Positions 25,125 through 35,910 of a stretch of DNA of 49,041 nucleotides are shown here, in pieces (position 1 is the stretch's first letter; each line of letters begins with the position of its first letter). The DNA comes from Glycomyces amatae (lineage in GTDB: Bacteria; Actinomycetota; Actinomycetes; Mycobacteriales; Micromonosporaceae), in NCBI RefSeq assembly GCF_020991375.1, contig NZ_JAJLQZ010000027.1, positions 1 to 49,041 on the forward strand, read 5' to 3'. The notes beneath the pieces were generated by a model. That model was not told the origin of the DNA, did no database searches, and was given only the letters and a program-made list of their open reading frames with translations. The translations under genes were made by a program, and so were the position numbers.

Positions 25125-26138
25125 ATGACCGTGACCGCGCCTCGACTCCCTGACGCGGCGCTGGCACATTGGGATCTGGGGCAGATCTACCAGATGCAGC
25201 GGGTCCAGACCGGGTTGATGAACCGGTCCTGGCGCGTCGACTCCGCATCCGGGTCGTACCTGCTGAAACTGTTCCGAGATGTGACGGGGCCCGAGCTTCA
25301 GTTCCAGTTCCATGTGCTCCAGACGCTCGGCGCGTCGGGGGTGCCGGTGGTCCTGCCGGTGCTGAGCCGGGACGGGCGCACCACGATCTTCCTGGAGGGC
25401 GAGGAGTTCGGGGTCTTCCCCTGGGTCGGCGGACGGCACCGCTCCGGGTTGTCCATGTCACGTGACGCGTGCCGGGACCTGGGGTCCGTCATCGGGCGCC
25501 TGCACCGGACGCTGCATGCCTCCATTCCGGCGGACCGGCCACCCAAGCCTGAGAACCCGCCCACGACGGAGGCGGCGCTGCAGAAGGTCGACCGGCTGCT
25601 GGAGCTGGTCGCGGCGGGGCGCGGGGACAAGACCGGGTTCGAGGCCACCGCGGAGCAGACGCTCCGGTTGAAGCGGGGCCTGCTGGTCCGGCTGGGAGAC
25701 CGCCGGCCTCCGGACCTGGCGCCGCAGTACACGGGGTACACCCACGGCGACCTGCACCCGCATAACGTGCTGCACGGCCCCGACGACCGGGTGTCCGCGA
25801 TCCTGGACTGGGACCGGCTCGTCGTCTCCTCGTACGCGCGGGAGATGGCCCGCTCTGCCGTGTTCTATTTCACCTACGGCGACGAGCGGGGGCTGGACTG
25901 CGACCGGATCCGGGCGTTCGCGGGCGGCTACCGGTCCGTCTTCGACGTGGGAGAGGCCGAGATCGGGCTCGCCACGCACCAGCTGTGGTGGGACCGGCTC
26001 ACGGACAACTGGGTCATCGAGTGGCATTACGTGCGCCACAACTCGGCCTGCGACCACCTGCTGCCCGGGCAGACGGGGCTGGTGAAGTGGTGGACCATCC
26101 ACTACTCGCAGGTGGAGCAGTCCCTCATGGGGCGCTGA
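25125..26138 (+). CDS. aminoglycoside phosphotransferase-fold kinase
   Basis: A 337-residue APH-family protein. The N-lobe lysine lies in SYLLKLF, the catalytic loop is YTHGDLHPHNVL (Brenner-type HGDxHxxN) and the metal-binding ILDWDRL follows 17 residues later. Relatives phosphorylate antibiotics, homoserine, choline or other small alcohols. The length and the HWDLGQIYQMQRVQTGLMNRSWRV opening fit the homoserine-kinase/ThrB2-like and fructosamine-kinase-like groups better than true resistance enzymes. The frame is open to 24999, but coding character starts at the ATG at 25125. Confidence 0.85.
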   Translation: MTVTAPRLPDAALAHWDLGQIYQMQRVQTGLMNRSWRVDSASGSYLLKLFRDVTGPELQFQFHVLQTLGASGVPVVLPVLSRDGRTTIFLEGEEFGVFPWVGGRHRSGLSMSRDACRDLGSVIGRLHRTLHASIPADRPPKPENPPTTEAALQKVDRLLELVAAGRGDKTGFEATAEQTLRLKRGLLVRLGDRRPPDLAPQYTGYTHGDLHPHNVLHGPDDRVSAILDWDRLVVSSYAREMARSAVFYFTYGDERGLDCDRIRAFAGGYRSVFDVGEAEIGLATHQLWWDRLTDNWVIEWHYVRHNSACDHLLPGQTGLVKWWTIHYSQVEQSLMGR

Positions 26139-26182
26139 GAAAGCGGCTGGCCTTCCCGTATCGCGTTTGTCACAATGACCTC

Positions 26183-27277
26183 ATGACGCTTCCCCTTCTC
26201 CACTTGCAGGGCAGCCCTTACCGACAGGGCGTGCAGCACGGCGAGCAGCTGCGCGACGCGATCGCGAGCAACGTCGCCGTCTACCGGTCCCGGATGCTCG
26301 CCTCGGGCCTGAGCGAGGCCGACCTCGCCGAGCGCTCGCAGCGGTACCTCGGGCTCTTCACACGGGAGGACGCCTCGTACCGGGCGACCATGGACGGCAT
26401 CGCCGAGGGTTCCGGCCAGCACCTGCTGGACATCACGCTCCTGAACGCCCGGTACGAGCTGCTGTACAGCGCCTGGAGCGAGTTCGGGCGCCCCACGGCC
26501 GAGGGCGTCCGGTCGGAGTGCACCTCCTTCGGCGGCTCGGGCGGCGTGTTCGCCTCGGGCGGCACGCAGATCGGCCAGAACTGGGACTGGTTCACCGGCG
26601 TCGAGGGCGCGCTCCTCCAGTGGCGGCACGGCGAGACCACGGTCCTCGGGTTCACCGAGGCGGGCGTCGCGGGCGCCAAGATCGGGATCAACAGCGCCGG
26701 GATCGGCCTGTGCGTCAACGGGCTCGGTGCGAGCGTCGACGACTGGAAGATCGACTCGGCCCCCTTCCACCTGCGGACCCGCCGGATCCTCGAGTCGGGG
26801 TCCATGGCCGAGGCCGTCGGGCACGCCGCGGCGCCGCGGCCCGCCTGCTCCGCGAACTTCTTCGTGGGCAGCGCCGCCGAGGGGGTCGCCACCGTCGAGA
26901 CGTCGCCGCTCGGGTCCCGCGTGATCTACCAGACCGGTGACGCTCCCCTGGTGCACGCCAACCACTTCCGCGCCCCCGAGGCGCTCGGGGTGTACGAGAG
27001 CTGGCTCGAGACCGGCCGCGTCTCCACCTACCACCGCTGCGAGCGGATGGAGGCGCTCCTGGACGAGGAGGCGCCGCTGTCGGCCGAGCGGTTGCACGCG
27101 GCGATGCGGGACCACGAGGGCGGCCCGATCGCCGTGTGCCGGCACCCCGTGGAGACCGACCCGGTGGACCTGCGGACCCACACGGCCCTGGCCGCGCACC
27201 TGGAGCTGGACGCCAAGCGGTTCTCCTACACGTGGGGGCCGCCCTGCGAGTCGGAGTTCACGACCGTGGCGCTCTAG
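26183..27277 (+). CDS. C45 / acyl-CoA:6-APA acyltransferase-like Ntn hydrolase
   Basis: A 364-residue protein of the AAT (peptidase C45) family. The opening GSPYRQGVQHGEQLRDAI is the family's N-terminal motif. The ECTSFGG segment near residue 113 supplies the cysteine that becomes the N-terminal nucleophile after autocleavage. QNWDW and the NSAGIGLCVNGL block follow in the usual order. Relatives hydrolyse or transfer acyl groups (acyltransferases, dipeptidases, amidases); the substrate here is unknown. The 3' end overlaps the convergent RNA methyltransferase gene by 20 bases. Confidence 0.85.
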   Translation: MTLPLLHLQGSPYRQGVQHGEQLRDAIASNVAVYRSRMLASGLSEADLAERSQRYLGLFTREDASYRATMDGIAEGSGQHLLDITLLNARYELLYSAWSEFGRPTAEGVRSECTSFGGSGGVFASGGTQIGQNWDWFTGVEGALLQWRHGETTVLGFTEAGVAGAKIGINSAGIGLCVNGLGASVDDWKIDSAPFHLRTRRILESGSMAEAVGHAAAPRPACSANFFVGSAAEGVATVETSPLGSRVIYQTGDAPLVHANHFRAPEALGVYESWLETGRVSTYHRCERMEALLDEEAPLSAERLHAAMRDHEGGPIAVCRHPVETDPVDLRTHTALAAHLELDAKRFSYTWGPPCESEFTTVAL

Positions 27278-28079
27278 GCTCCGGCTGCGAGAGCTCCCAG
27301 CACGCGACGGCGGTCGCCGCGGCGACGTTGAGCGAGTCGACGCCCGCGTGCATGGGGATCACCACGGTGCGGTCGCAGGCGTCGAGGGCGGCCGCGGTCA
27401 GGCCCGGGCCCTCGGCGCCGAACATGAGCGCCGGGCGCTCCCGCTCGGCCGCGGGGACCTCGCCGATGTCGATCGCGCCGCGCGAGGGGCTCAGTCCGTG
27501 GAGGGTGAACCCCGCCTCGCGGATCCGGCGCAGGCCGTCCGGCCACGGGTCGAGGTAGGCGTACGGCACCGCGAACACCTCCCCCATCGAGACGCGCACG
27601 CTGCGCCGGTACAGCGGGTCGGCGCAGTCGGGGGCGAGCAGGACGCCGTCGAAGCCGAGTCCGGCGGCGACCCTGAAGATCGCGCCGATGTTGGTGTGGT
27701 TGTTGATGCCTTCGAGGACCACGAGCCGCTCGACGCCGGCCAGGAGGTCGGCGGGCGCGGGGAGCTCCTTGCGGTGGAAGGAGGCCAGCGCGCCGCGGTG
27801 GACGTGGAAGCCGGTGACCGCCTCGAGGACGTCCGGCCCGGCGGTGTAGCAGGGCGCGTCCTCGGCGAGGTGGGCGAGCTGGTCGGCGCGCTTCTCGTCG
27901 ATGAGCAGCGACCGCATCCGGTATCCGGCGCGGAGGGCGCGGCCGACGACCTGGTGGCCCTCGGCGATGAACAGGCCGTGCGGCTGCTCGAAGCGGGTGC
28001 GCAGGGCGAGGTCGGTGAGGGCGCGGTAGTCCTCCAGGCGTTCGTCGTCGGGATCGTCGATGCGGGTCACGTCGGGCAC
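27258..28079 (-). CDS. TrmH/SpoU family RNA 2'-O-methyltransferase
   Basis: A 273-residue SPOUT enzyme. Motif 1 is NHTNIGAIFRVAAGLGF, motif 2 is ALMFGAEGPGL and motif 3 is VVIPMHAGVDSLNVAAATAVA, together forming the knotted SAM site. The ~110-residue N-terminal part (FIAEGHQVVGRALRAG) is the L30e-like substrate-binding domain. It methylates the ribose of a nucleotide in rRNA or tRNA; the site is not predictable. It is transcribed alone and overlaps the end of the C45-like gene. Confidence 0.9.
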   Translation of the reverse strand: MPDVTRIDDPDDERLEDYRALTDLALRTRFEQPHGLFIAEGHQVVGRALRAGYRMRSLLIDEKRADQLAHLAEDAPCYTAGPDVLEAVTGFHVHRGALASFHRKELPAPADLLAGVERLVVLEGINNHTNIGAIFRVAAGLGFDGVLLAPDCADPLYRRSVRVSMGEVFAVPYAYLDPWPDGLRRIREAGFTLHGLSPSRGAIDIGEVPAAERERPALMFGAEGPGLTAAALDACDRTVVIPMHAGVDSLNVAAATAVACWELSQPEPRAPRS

Positions 28080-28106
28080 CCGCCGATTGTGCCGCAGGGA
28101 CGCCGA

Positions 28107-28143
28107 ACGCCCTGGGGCGGCCGCTCGGGCCGCCCCAGGGCGT
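28107..28143. terminator. very strong hairpin after the SPFH gene
   Basis: A perfect 16-bp stem (28107-28122 with 28128-28143) with loop GCTCG begins eleven bases past the stop of the SPFH gene and lies 28 bases before the RNA methyltransferase start. It terminates the nfeD-SPFH transcript. Confidence 0.85.
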
Positions 28144-28153
28144 CACTGCCGTC

Positions 28154-29191
28154 CTAGGCGGGGGCGGGCGGGAGCTGGTTCTTCGACTGGGACCCGTCGA
28201 TGTCCTGGACCTCGCGGGCGGCCTGCTGGGCGGCCTCGAGGGCCCTCTTGGCCTCGTCGTCGAGCTCGAGGGCGCTCGTGTCGACCTCGATCTCCTCCTC
28301 CTCGGCGGGGGACGAGGAGTCGGGGGCGCCGCCGAAGGCGTTGCCGATGCCGCCGAGGGCCTTGGTGAGCTCGGCGGGGACGACCCAGACCTTGTTGGCG
28401 CTGCCCTGGGCGATCTCGGGCAGCTTCTGGAGGTACTGGTAGGTCAGGAGGCGATCGGTGGGCTTGGCGTTGTGGATCGACGCGAAGACCGTCTGGATGG
28501 CCTTGGCCTCGCCGTCGGCGCGGAGGACCGCGGCGTCGCGCTCGCCCTTGGCGCGCAGGACGGCGGACTGCTGCTCGCCCTCGGCCATGAGGATCGCCGA
28601 GCGCTTGGTGCCCTCGGCGTTGAGGATGGCGGCGCGGCGGTCGCGCTCGGCGCGCATCTGCTTCTCCATGGCGTCGCGGATGCTCAGCGGCGGCTCGATC
28701 GAGCGGAGCTCGACGCGGGTGACCTTGAGGCCCCACTTGTCGGTGGCCTTGTCGAGCTCGGCGGCGAGGCGGGCGTTGATCTCCTCGCGGCTGGTCAGGG
28801 TCTTCTCCAGGTCCATGGAGCCGACCACGTTGCGGAGCGTGGTGGTGGTGAGCTGCTCGACGCCCGCGAGGTAGTCGTCGATGTTGTACACGGCCGCGGT
28901 GGGCTGCGTGATGATGTAGTACAGCACGGTGTCGATCTGGACGCCGAGGTTGTCGGCGGTGATCACGGGCTGGGGCGGGAAGTTGACGACGCGCTCACGG
29001 AGGTCCACTTTGGCGCGGACCGAGTCGACGAAGGGCACCAGGAGCCGCGGGCCGGGCTCGAGGGTGCGCCGGTAGCGTCCGAGGCGCTCGATGATGTAGT
29101 TCCACTGCTGCGGCACGATCTTGATCGAGCGGAAGAGCACGATGATCAAGAAGAATGCGACGATCAGCAGGAGTATGCCGAGGGCGTCCAT
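28154..29191 (-). CDS. SPFH/Band 7 membrane protein (slipin/paraslipin type)
   Basis: A 345-residue protein with one N-terminal transmembrane helix (ILLLIVAFFLIIVLF), an SPFH domain (KIVPQQWNYIIERLGRYRRTL, then FPPQPVITADN), a long charged coiled-coil (MEKQMRAERDRRAAILNAEG onward) with AEG repeats, and an acidic C-terminal tail (SSSPAEEEEIEVD). It oligomerises at membrane microdomains with its NfeD partner, encoded 92 bases upstream. The order matches the M. tuberculosis Rv1487-Rv1488 pair as I remember it. Confidence 0.9.
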   Translation of the reverse strand: MDALGILLLIVAFFLIIVLFRSIKIVPQQWNYIIERLGRYRRTLEPGPRLLVPFVDSVRAKVDLRERVVNFPPQPVITADNLGVQIDTVLYYIITQPTAAVYNIDDYLAGVEQLTTTTLRNVVGSMDLEKTLTSREEINARLAAELDKATDKWGLKVTRVELRSIEPPLSIRDAMEKQMRAERDRRAAILNAEGTKRSAILMAEGEQQSAVLRAKGERDAAVLRADGEAKAIQTVFASIHNAKPTDRLLTYQYLQKLPEIAQGSANKVWVVPAELTKALGGIGNAFGGAPDSSSPAEEEEIEVDTSALELDDEAKRALEAAQQAAREVQDIDGSQSKNQLPPAPA

Positions 29192-29239
29192 GGTGTTCAG
29201 CCTCCAGTTGGTCTGGCGGGTCGGCGGGCGTTGGGTCTG

Positions 29240-29304
29240 TCTGCTTCCAGACGATGCGGCAAGGCTATACGGGCGGTTCCAGTCAGCTCTGCTTCCAGAC
29301 GATG
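29240..29304. repeat. 17-bp direct repeat at the nfeD 3' end
   Basis: TCTGCTTCCAGACGATG occurs at 29240-29256 and again at 29288-29304. The right copy encodes the last residues of NfeD (VIVWKQ). The left copy lies in the nfeD-SPFH gap, 48 bases away, and looks like a partial tandem duplication of the gene's end. Confidence 0.75.
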
Positions 29305-29726
29305 ACGGTGGCCCCTTTGATTTCTACCACCGTCGCGCTGTCGCCGGGTTCGAGCACCTGGTCGGGTTCGAGGGGGTAGGCGGTCCAGTTGTCCCCCGCG
29401 ATCTCCACGAGGCCGCCGGAGAGGTCGACGGTCTCGATGACGCGGGCCTCGGCGCCCTCGATGGCGCGGGTGCCGAAGGAGCGGGGGCCCTCGCTGCCGC
29501 GGTCGGACTCGAGGGCCTGCTTGAGGAAGGGGCGCAGGCCCCAGATCGAGGCGACGGAGCCGACCCCGAACAGGACGGCCTGGAGCCAGAAGGGTGCGCC
29601 GAGGGCGGCGGCGATCCCGGCGAGGGCGGCGCCGGCCGCGACCATCGCAAGGACCAGGGTGCCGGTGAAGAGCTCGGCCAGGCCGAGGAGCACCGCGGCG
29701 ATGATCCAGATGAAAACAGAGTCCAC
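29283..29726 (-). CDS. NfeD-like membrane protein
   Basis: A 147-residue short NfeD homologue. Two or three hydrophobic helices (FIWIIAAVLLGLAELFTGTLV, AALAGIAAALGAPFWLQAVLFGV) precede a C-terminal OB-fold (about residues 87-147: GAEARVIETVDLSGGLVEIAGDNWTAYP ... ATVVEIKGATVIVW). It has no serine-protease domain, so it is the short partner form that works with the SPFH protein downstream. It is separated from the ferrochelatase operon by a strong terminator, so the pair has its own promoter within 29727-29769. Confidence 0.9.
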   Translation of the reverse strand: MDSVFIWIIAAVLLGLAELFTGTLVLAMVAAGAALAGIAAALGAPFWLQAVLFGVGSVASIWGLRPFLKQALESDRGSEGPRSFGTRAIEGAEARVIETVDLSGGLVEIAGDNWTAYPLEPDQVLEPGDSATVVEIKGATVIVWKQS

Positions 29727-29769
29727 ACCACAAGCATGTCATGGGGTTGCGACCTGCGGGGACTGCGGT

Positions 29770-29800
29770 GCCGGGCCCGCACTCGCGGTGCGGGCCCGGC
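29770..29800. terminator. terminator after the ferrochelatase gene
   Basis: A perfect 13-bp stem GCCGGGCCCGCAC/GTGCGGGCCCGGC with loop TCGCG starts ten bases past the ferrochelatase stop on the minus strand. It ends the fabG-fabI-hemH operon. Confidence 0.8.
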
Positions 29801-29810
29801 GGGGCCGGCC

Positions 29811-30887
29811 TTACCGGGTCCGGTGCTTCTCGGGGGCCGGGGGGCGGCGGGCGGGGCAGCAGCCCTCCACCGTGGGGTCCCAGACCGGGAGTTTGCCGAG
29901 GCGGCGGATCGGCGCGCCCTTGACGCGCTCGGCGACCAGGTCGCGGAACATGCCGACCAGGTCGGCGCCGACCCTGGGCGTGCCCGCCCGCAGGTAGCGC
30001 AGGCCGAGGTCGGCCGCGGTGTCCTTGGCCTCGTTGTCGAGGTCCCACAGCACCTCGATGTGGTCGGAGAGGAATCCGACCGGGCTGACCACGACGGTGT
30101 CGACGCCCTCGGAGGCGAGGACCTTGAGGTGGTCGTTGACGTCGGGCTCGAGCCACGGCATCGAGGGCGGGCCCGAGCGGGACTGCCAGACCACGTCGAA
30201 GGGGCCGGTCCACCCGGCGCGCTCGGCCACGAGCGCGGCGGCCTCGGCGACCTGGTCGGAGTAGCGGGCGCCCTCGGGGCCCGAGCACTCCTCCATGGCG
30301 TCGGGGATCGAGTGCGCCGTGAAGACCACGCGGGTCTTCGACTGGTCCTCGATCTGGTCGAGGCTCGACCGCAGCTGCGCGGCGAACCCGCCGACGAAGC
30401 CGGGGTGGTCGAAGAAGTGCCGGATCTTGTCGATGACCGGGGCGGTCTCGCCGACGGCGGCCCGCGCGGCGTTGATGTCCTCGACGTACTGGCGGCACGA
30501 GGAGTACGAGCCGTAGGCGCTGGTGCACAGCGCCAGGGCGCGCTTGACGCCGTCGCCGGTCATCTGGGTGACCGCGTCGACGAGCATCGGCGGCCAGTTG
30601 CGGTTGCCCCAGTAGATGGGCAGGTCGATGCCGGAGGCGCGGAACTCCTGGCGGAGGGCTTCGATGACCTCCCGGCACCACTGGTTGATCGGCGAGATCC
30701 CGCCGAAGTGGTAGTAGTGCTCGGCGACCTCGGCGAGGCGCTCGTCGGGGATCCCGCGGCCGCGGGTGACGTTGCGCAGGAACGGCAGGACGTCGCCCGG
30801 GCCCTCGGGGCCGCCGAAGGAGACGAGCAGGACCGCGTCGTACCCGTTCCCGGCGGCGCCGTGTATTGCTGAGCCGTTCAGAGACAT
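29811..30887 (-). CDS. cpfC: coproporphyrin III ferrochelatase
   Basis: A 358-residue ferrochelatase that inserts iron into a porphyrin ring. In actinobacteria the substrate is coproporphyrin III. It has the opening YDAVLLVSFGGPEG, YWGNRNWPP, the catalytic-histidine region VVFTAHSIPDAM, and WQSRSGPPSMPWLEPD. Cysteines in SYSSCRQY and in the tail EGCCPARRP fit the [2Fe-2S] ligands known in actinobacterial enzymes. It begins ten bases past the fabI stop and is last in the operon, as in mycobacteria (hemZ after inhA). Confidence 0.93.
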   Translation of the reverse strand: MSLNGSAIHGAAGNGYDAVLLVSFGGPEGPGDVLPFLRNVTRGRGIPDERLAEVAEHYYHFGGISPINQWCREVIEALRQEFRASGIDLPIYWGNRNWPPMLVDAVTQMTGDGVKRALALCTSAYGSYSSCRQYVEDINAARAAVGETAPVIDKIRHFFDHPGFVGGFAAQLRSSLDQIEDQSKTRVVFTAHSIPDAMEECSGPEGARYSDQVAEAAALVAERAGWTGPFDVVWQSRSGPPSMPWLEPDVNDHLKVLASEGVDTVVVSPVGFLSDHIEVLWDLDNEAKDTAADLGLRYLRAGTPRVGADLVGMFRDLVAERVKGAPIRRLGKLPVWDPTVEGCCPARRPPAPEKHRTR

Positions 30888-30897
30888 GGCAGCTCCG

Positions 30898-31680
30898 CTA
30901 CTTCTCGGTGCGCTCGACTCCGACGGCGTGGAAGCCGCCGTCGACGTGCAGGATCTCGCCGCTGGTGGCGGGGAACAGGTCGGACAGGAGCGCCGCGACG
31001 GCCTTGGCGACCGGCTCGGAGTCGGTCAGCGACCAGCCGAGGGGGGCGCGCTTGGTCCAGGCCTCCTCGAAGGCCTCGAAGCCGGGGATGGACTTCGCGG
31101 CCATGGTGCGCTGCGGTCCCGCCGAGACGAGGTTGACGCGGATGCCCTTGGGGCCGAAGTCGCGGGCGAGGTAGCGGTTGGCGGACTCCAGGGCGGCCTT
31201 GGCGACGCCCATCCAGTCGTAGACCGGCCAGGCCTGGCTCGCGTCGAAGGTCAGGCCGACGATGGAGCCTCCGTTCCCCATCAGCGGCAGGGCGGCCGTG
31301 GCCAGCGACTTGTAGGAGAAGGCCGACACCTGGACGGCGGTGGCGACGTCCTCCCACGGGGTGTTCAGGAAGTTCCCGCCGAGGGCCGAGGGCGGGGCGT
31401 AGGCGATGGAGTGCAGCACGCCGTCGATGCCGTCCACGTGCTTGCGGACCTCGTCCGCGAGGCGGTCGAGGTGCTCGGCGTCGGTCACGTCCAGTTCGAT
31501 GACCGGGGCGGGCGTCGGCAGCTTCTTGGCGATGCGCTCGACCAGGGACAGGCGTCCGAAGCCGGTGAGGACCACTTCGGCACCCTGCTCCTGCGCGTAC
31601 TTGGCCACGCCGAACCCGAGTGACTGCTCGGTGATCACCCCGGTGATGAGCAGTCGCTTGCCGTCCAAGATTCCAGACAT
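30898..31680 (-). CDS. fabI: enoyl-[acyl-carrier-protein] reductase (NADH), FabI/InhA type
   Basis: A 260-residue divergent SDR that carries out the last step of each fatty-acid elongation round. It has the FabI nucleotide motif GVITEQSLGFGVAKYA and the active-site YDWMGVAK (Y-x6-K), preceded by FDASQAWPV. The active-site wording is close to that of mycobacterial InhA. GGAGG sits before the ATG at 31680; an ATG seven codons upstream lacks such a site. It follows fabG by 40 bases and precedes the ferrochelatase. Confidence 0.93.
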   Translation of the reverse strand: MSGILDGKRLLITGVITEQSLGFGVAKYAQEQGAEVVLTGFGRLSLVERIAKKLPTPAPVIELDVTDAEHLDRLADEVRKHVDGIDGVLHSIAYAPPSALGGNFLNTPWEDVATAVQVSAFSYKSLATAALPLMGNGGSIVGLTFDASQAWPVYDWMGVAKAALESANRYLARDFGPKGIRVNLVSAGPQRTMAAKSIPGFEAFEEAWTKRAPLGWSLTDSEPVAKAVAALLSDLFPATSGEILHVDGGFHAVGVERTEK

Positions 31681-31720
31681 GTGTTCCTCCGTCGTTGTCA
31701 ATGCTTGAAGAGTATTGCTG

Positions 31721-32577
<857 letters not shown>

Positions 32578-32591
<14 letters not shown>

Positions 32592-33528
32592 AGGTCCAGG
32601 CGAGGCTGAGCCCGGCGGCGGCGAACAGCAGGACCATGGCGGCGCCGATGAACCACTGGGAGACGTCCCGGGCGATGGTGCGGTAGCCGAGGGACGAGCC
32701 CATGTCCTGGTAGACGGCGCGCAGCTCCTCGACGGTGGCGGCCTCGTAGTAGTCGCCGCCGGTGCCCTCGGCGAGCCCGGCGAGGGCGTCGCGGTCGACG
32801 GGGACGGAGACGAGCTCCTGGTCGAGTTCGATGACGCCCTCGTCGGTGCCGAAGGCGACGGTGGAGACGGGGATCTCGGCCGCGGCGGCGGCCTCGGCGG
32901 CCTCGTCCACGGTGCGCCCGGCGGTGCGGTAGCCGTCGGAGAGCAGGAGGATGCGGGCCGGGGCGAGCTGGCCGGTGGCATCGGGCATGACCTGCTGGAC
33001 GGCCTGGAGGGAGGCGAAGACGGCGTCGCCGGTGGCGGTGGCCTCGGCGAGGGTGAGGCCGTTGATGGCGCTGGTGACCTCGGCGCGGTTCTTGGTGGGG
33101 GGCACGGCGACGGAGGCGTACCCGGCGAAGGAGACGAGGCCGACGTTGTACTGCTCGGGCAGTTCGGCGACGAAGTCGGCCGCGGCGGTCTTGGCGGCGT
33201 CGATGCGGGTGGGGTCCACGTCGGTGGCCATCATGGACAGCGAGACGTCGATGGCGAGGATGATCGTGGCCCGCTCCTGGGGCTCCTCGACGTCGACCGC
33301 GGGCTTGGTCATGCCGCCGACGAGGACGGCCAGGGCGACGACGAGCAGCCCGGCGGGGAGGTGGCGGCGCCAGCCGGGGAGCTTCGGCACGAGCTTGGCC
33401 AGGAGCGAGGCGTTGGCGAACCTGACGGCGATCCGCTTGCGGGCGAACTGGGCCCAGACGTAGACCGCGGCGAGCGCGGCGACGGGGACGAGCGCCAGGA
33501 GCCACATCGGGTCGAGCAGGCGGATCAA
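32578..33528 (-). CDS. VWA-domain membrane protein (BatA-like)
   Basis: A 316-residue protein. It has N-terminal hydrophobic helices (WLLALVPVAALAAVYVWAQF; LPAGLLVVALAVLVGG), a von Willebrand A domain with the MIDAS motif DVSLSM at about residue 94 and a later LLSDGYRT, and a C-terminal anchoring helix (IGAAMVLLFAAAGLSLAW). It is the usual third member of MoxR-DUF58-VWA chaperone-like systems and matches the position of Rv1481 in mycobacteria. It starts at TTG 33528 with AAGGAG six bases upstream. Confidence 0.9.
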
Positions 33529-33558
33529 GGGTTCTCCTTCGTACGTGGTGCTCGGTGG

Positions 33559-34455
33559 TCAGCGGTAGGCGGCGAGGTGGCGGCGCTGGGCGACGAACGC
33601 GGCGATGTCGCGCAGCCAGTCCGACCCGGTGGACAGGCGCAGGTGGGCGGCGCCGCCGGCGCGGATGCCGGCGGCGATGCGGGCCCGCTGCTCGGCGGCG
33701 GCCTCGGCGTAGCGGGCGCGGAAGCGGGCGTTGCCGGTCTGGACCTCGACCTCGGCGCCGGTCTCGGGGTCGATCAGGTCGAGGACGCCGACGTCGGGGA
33801 GCGCGAGTTCGGCCGGGTCGAGGACCTCGACGCAGAGGACCTGCTGGCGCACGGCGAGGCGGCGCAGTTCACGGGACCAGTCCGAGGCGTGCTCATCGTC
33901 CTCGAGGAAGTCCGAGACGACGATGGCGAGGCCGCGGCGGCGGGCGTGGCGGCGGGTCTTGTCGATGAGCTCGGCGAGGTCGCCGGGGCCTTCGCCGCGG
34001 GGGAAGGCGTTGACGGCGCGCAGGAGGGAGCGGGCGCCGCCGCGGCCGGGCCGGGGCGGGATGGCCTTGGCGGGGCCGCCCTCGGTGACGACGGCGCCGA
34101 TGCGGTTGCCGCCGCGGCCGGCGAGGTAGGCGAAGGCGGCGACGGCGCCTTCGGCGAGTTCGCGCTTGAGCATGCCGACGGTGCCGAAGTCGAGGCTCGG
34201 GGACAGGTCGACGGCGAGCCAGGTCTCCAGTTCGCGGTCGGCGATGGTGGTGCGCACGTGCGGGGTGGTGGTGCGGGCGGTGACGGGCCAGTCCATGCGG
34301 CGCACGTCGTCCCCGGCCCGGTACTCGCGGGCCTCGCCGGGCTCCGAGCCGGCGCCGGGCAGCAGGCCCAGGTAGTCGCCGTGGAGGAGCCCGTCGAGGC
34401 GGCGGGAGACCTGGAGCTGGAGGCGGTCGAGGGCGCGCAGGTCGGCGGCGTTCAC
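33559..34455 (-). CDS. DUF58 domain-containing protein
   Basis: A 298-residue soluble protein. The conserved DUF58 box EYRAGDDVRRMDWPVTART lies at about residues 43-61, followed by a VWA-like half (LETWLAVDLSPSLDFGT) and an IVVSDFLEDD strand. The GTG at 34455, five bases after the moxR stop, is the start; the same frame stays open far upstream but is antisense to moxR. It works with MoxR and the VWA protein, probably in envelope-related protein maturation. That role is inferred from the family. Confidence 0.9.
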   Translation of the reverse strand: MNAADLRALDRLQLQVSRRLDGLLHGDYLGLLPGAGSEPGEAREYRAGDDVRRMDWPVTARTTTPHVRTTIADRELETWLAVDLSPSLDFGTVGMLKRELAEGAVAAFAYLAGRGGNRIGAVVTEGGPAKAIPPRPGRGGARSLLRAVNAFPRGEGPGDLAELIDKTRRHARRRGLAIVVSDFLEDDEHASDWSRELRRLAVRQQVLCVEVLDPAELALPDVGVLDLIDPETGAEVEVQTGNARFRARYAEAAAEQRARIAAGIRAGGAAHLRLSTGSDWLRDIAAFVAQRRHLAAYR

Positions 34456-34460
34456 GCGGC

Positions 34461-35549
<1,089 letters not shown>

Positions 35550-35653
35550 GTCGCTCCTTCAGGCGCTTCGGTCTGGTGCTGTCGATACTAATTCGCCCGT
35601 TCGCGACCCGCAGGGGGCCGCTGGGACGCGCGGAGCGCTCCCGCACCGCGTTT

Positions 35654-35669
35654 TGTCGGGAACCCGACA
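35654..35669. promoter_or_regulatory. short palindrome in the moxR upstream region
   Basis: TGTCGGG-AA-CCCGACA is a perfect palindrome, flanked by TTT on the left and GTTTTT on the right. It could be an operator for the moxR operon or a small bidirectional terminator. It lies 105 bases before moxR in an otherwise gene-free 361-base gap. Confidence 0.4.
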
Positions 35670-35782
35670 GTTTTTGCCGAACCCCTTGCGGCGCAGCAGG
35701 TCTACACTGCCGTATCCGGATTCCGGCGGATCCGCAGGGGGCTTTTGCCCCGCCGCGTGACACGCCGCGCGGATTCAATCCG

Positions 35783-35875
35783 TTGCTGCGAAATGTCGGA
35801 GCGCTATGCTTTCCCCAAGCCGCACGACTTCCCCCGTGGTCGTGCGGCTCTCCCGTCCCTCCAGCCTCCAGGGCC
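35783..35875 (+). ncRNA. candidate C-rich small RNA or structured leader (6C-like)
   Basis: A TTGCTG (35783) and TATGCT (35805) spaced 16 bases apart make a good promoter. Next come CTTTCCCC, an 11-bp perfect stem (35818-35828 with 35839-35849) whose ten-base loop holds CCCCC, and then CTCTCCCGTCCC. C-rich loops after an ATGCTTTCCCC block recall the actinobacterial 6C small RNA. The loop here has five cytosines and I cannot check the covariance model. It may instead be a leader of the hydrolase gene at 35911. Confidence 0.45.
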
Positions 35876-35910
35876 CCTCCTCCGGGCCCGGCGGAACTAG
35901 GATTCCCCTC

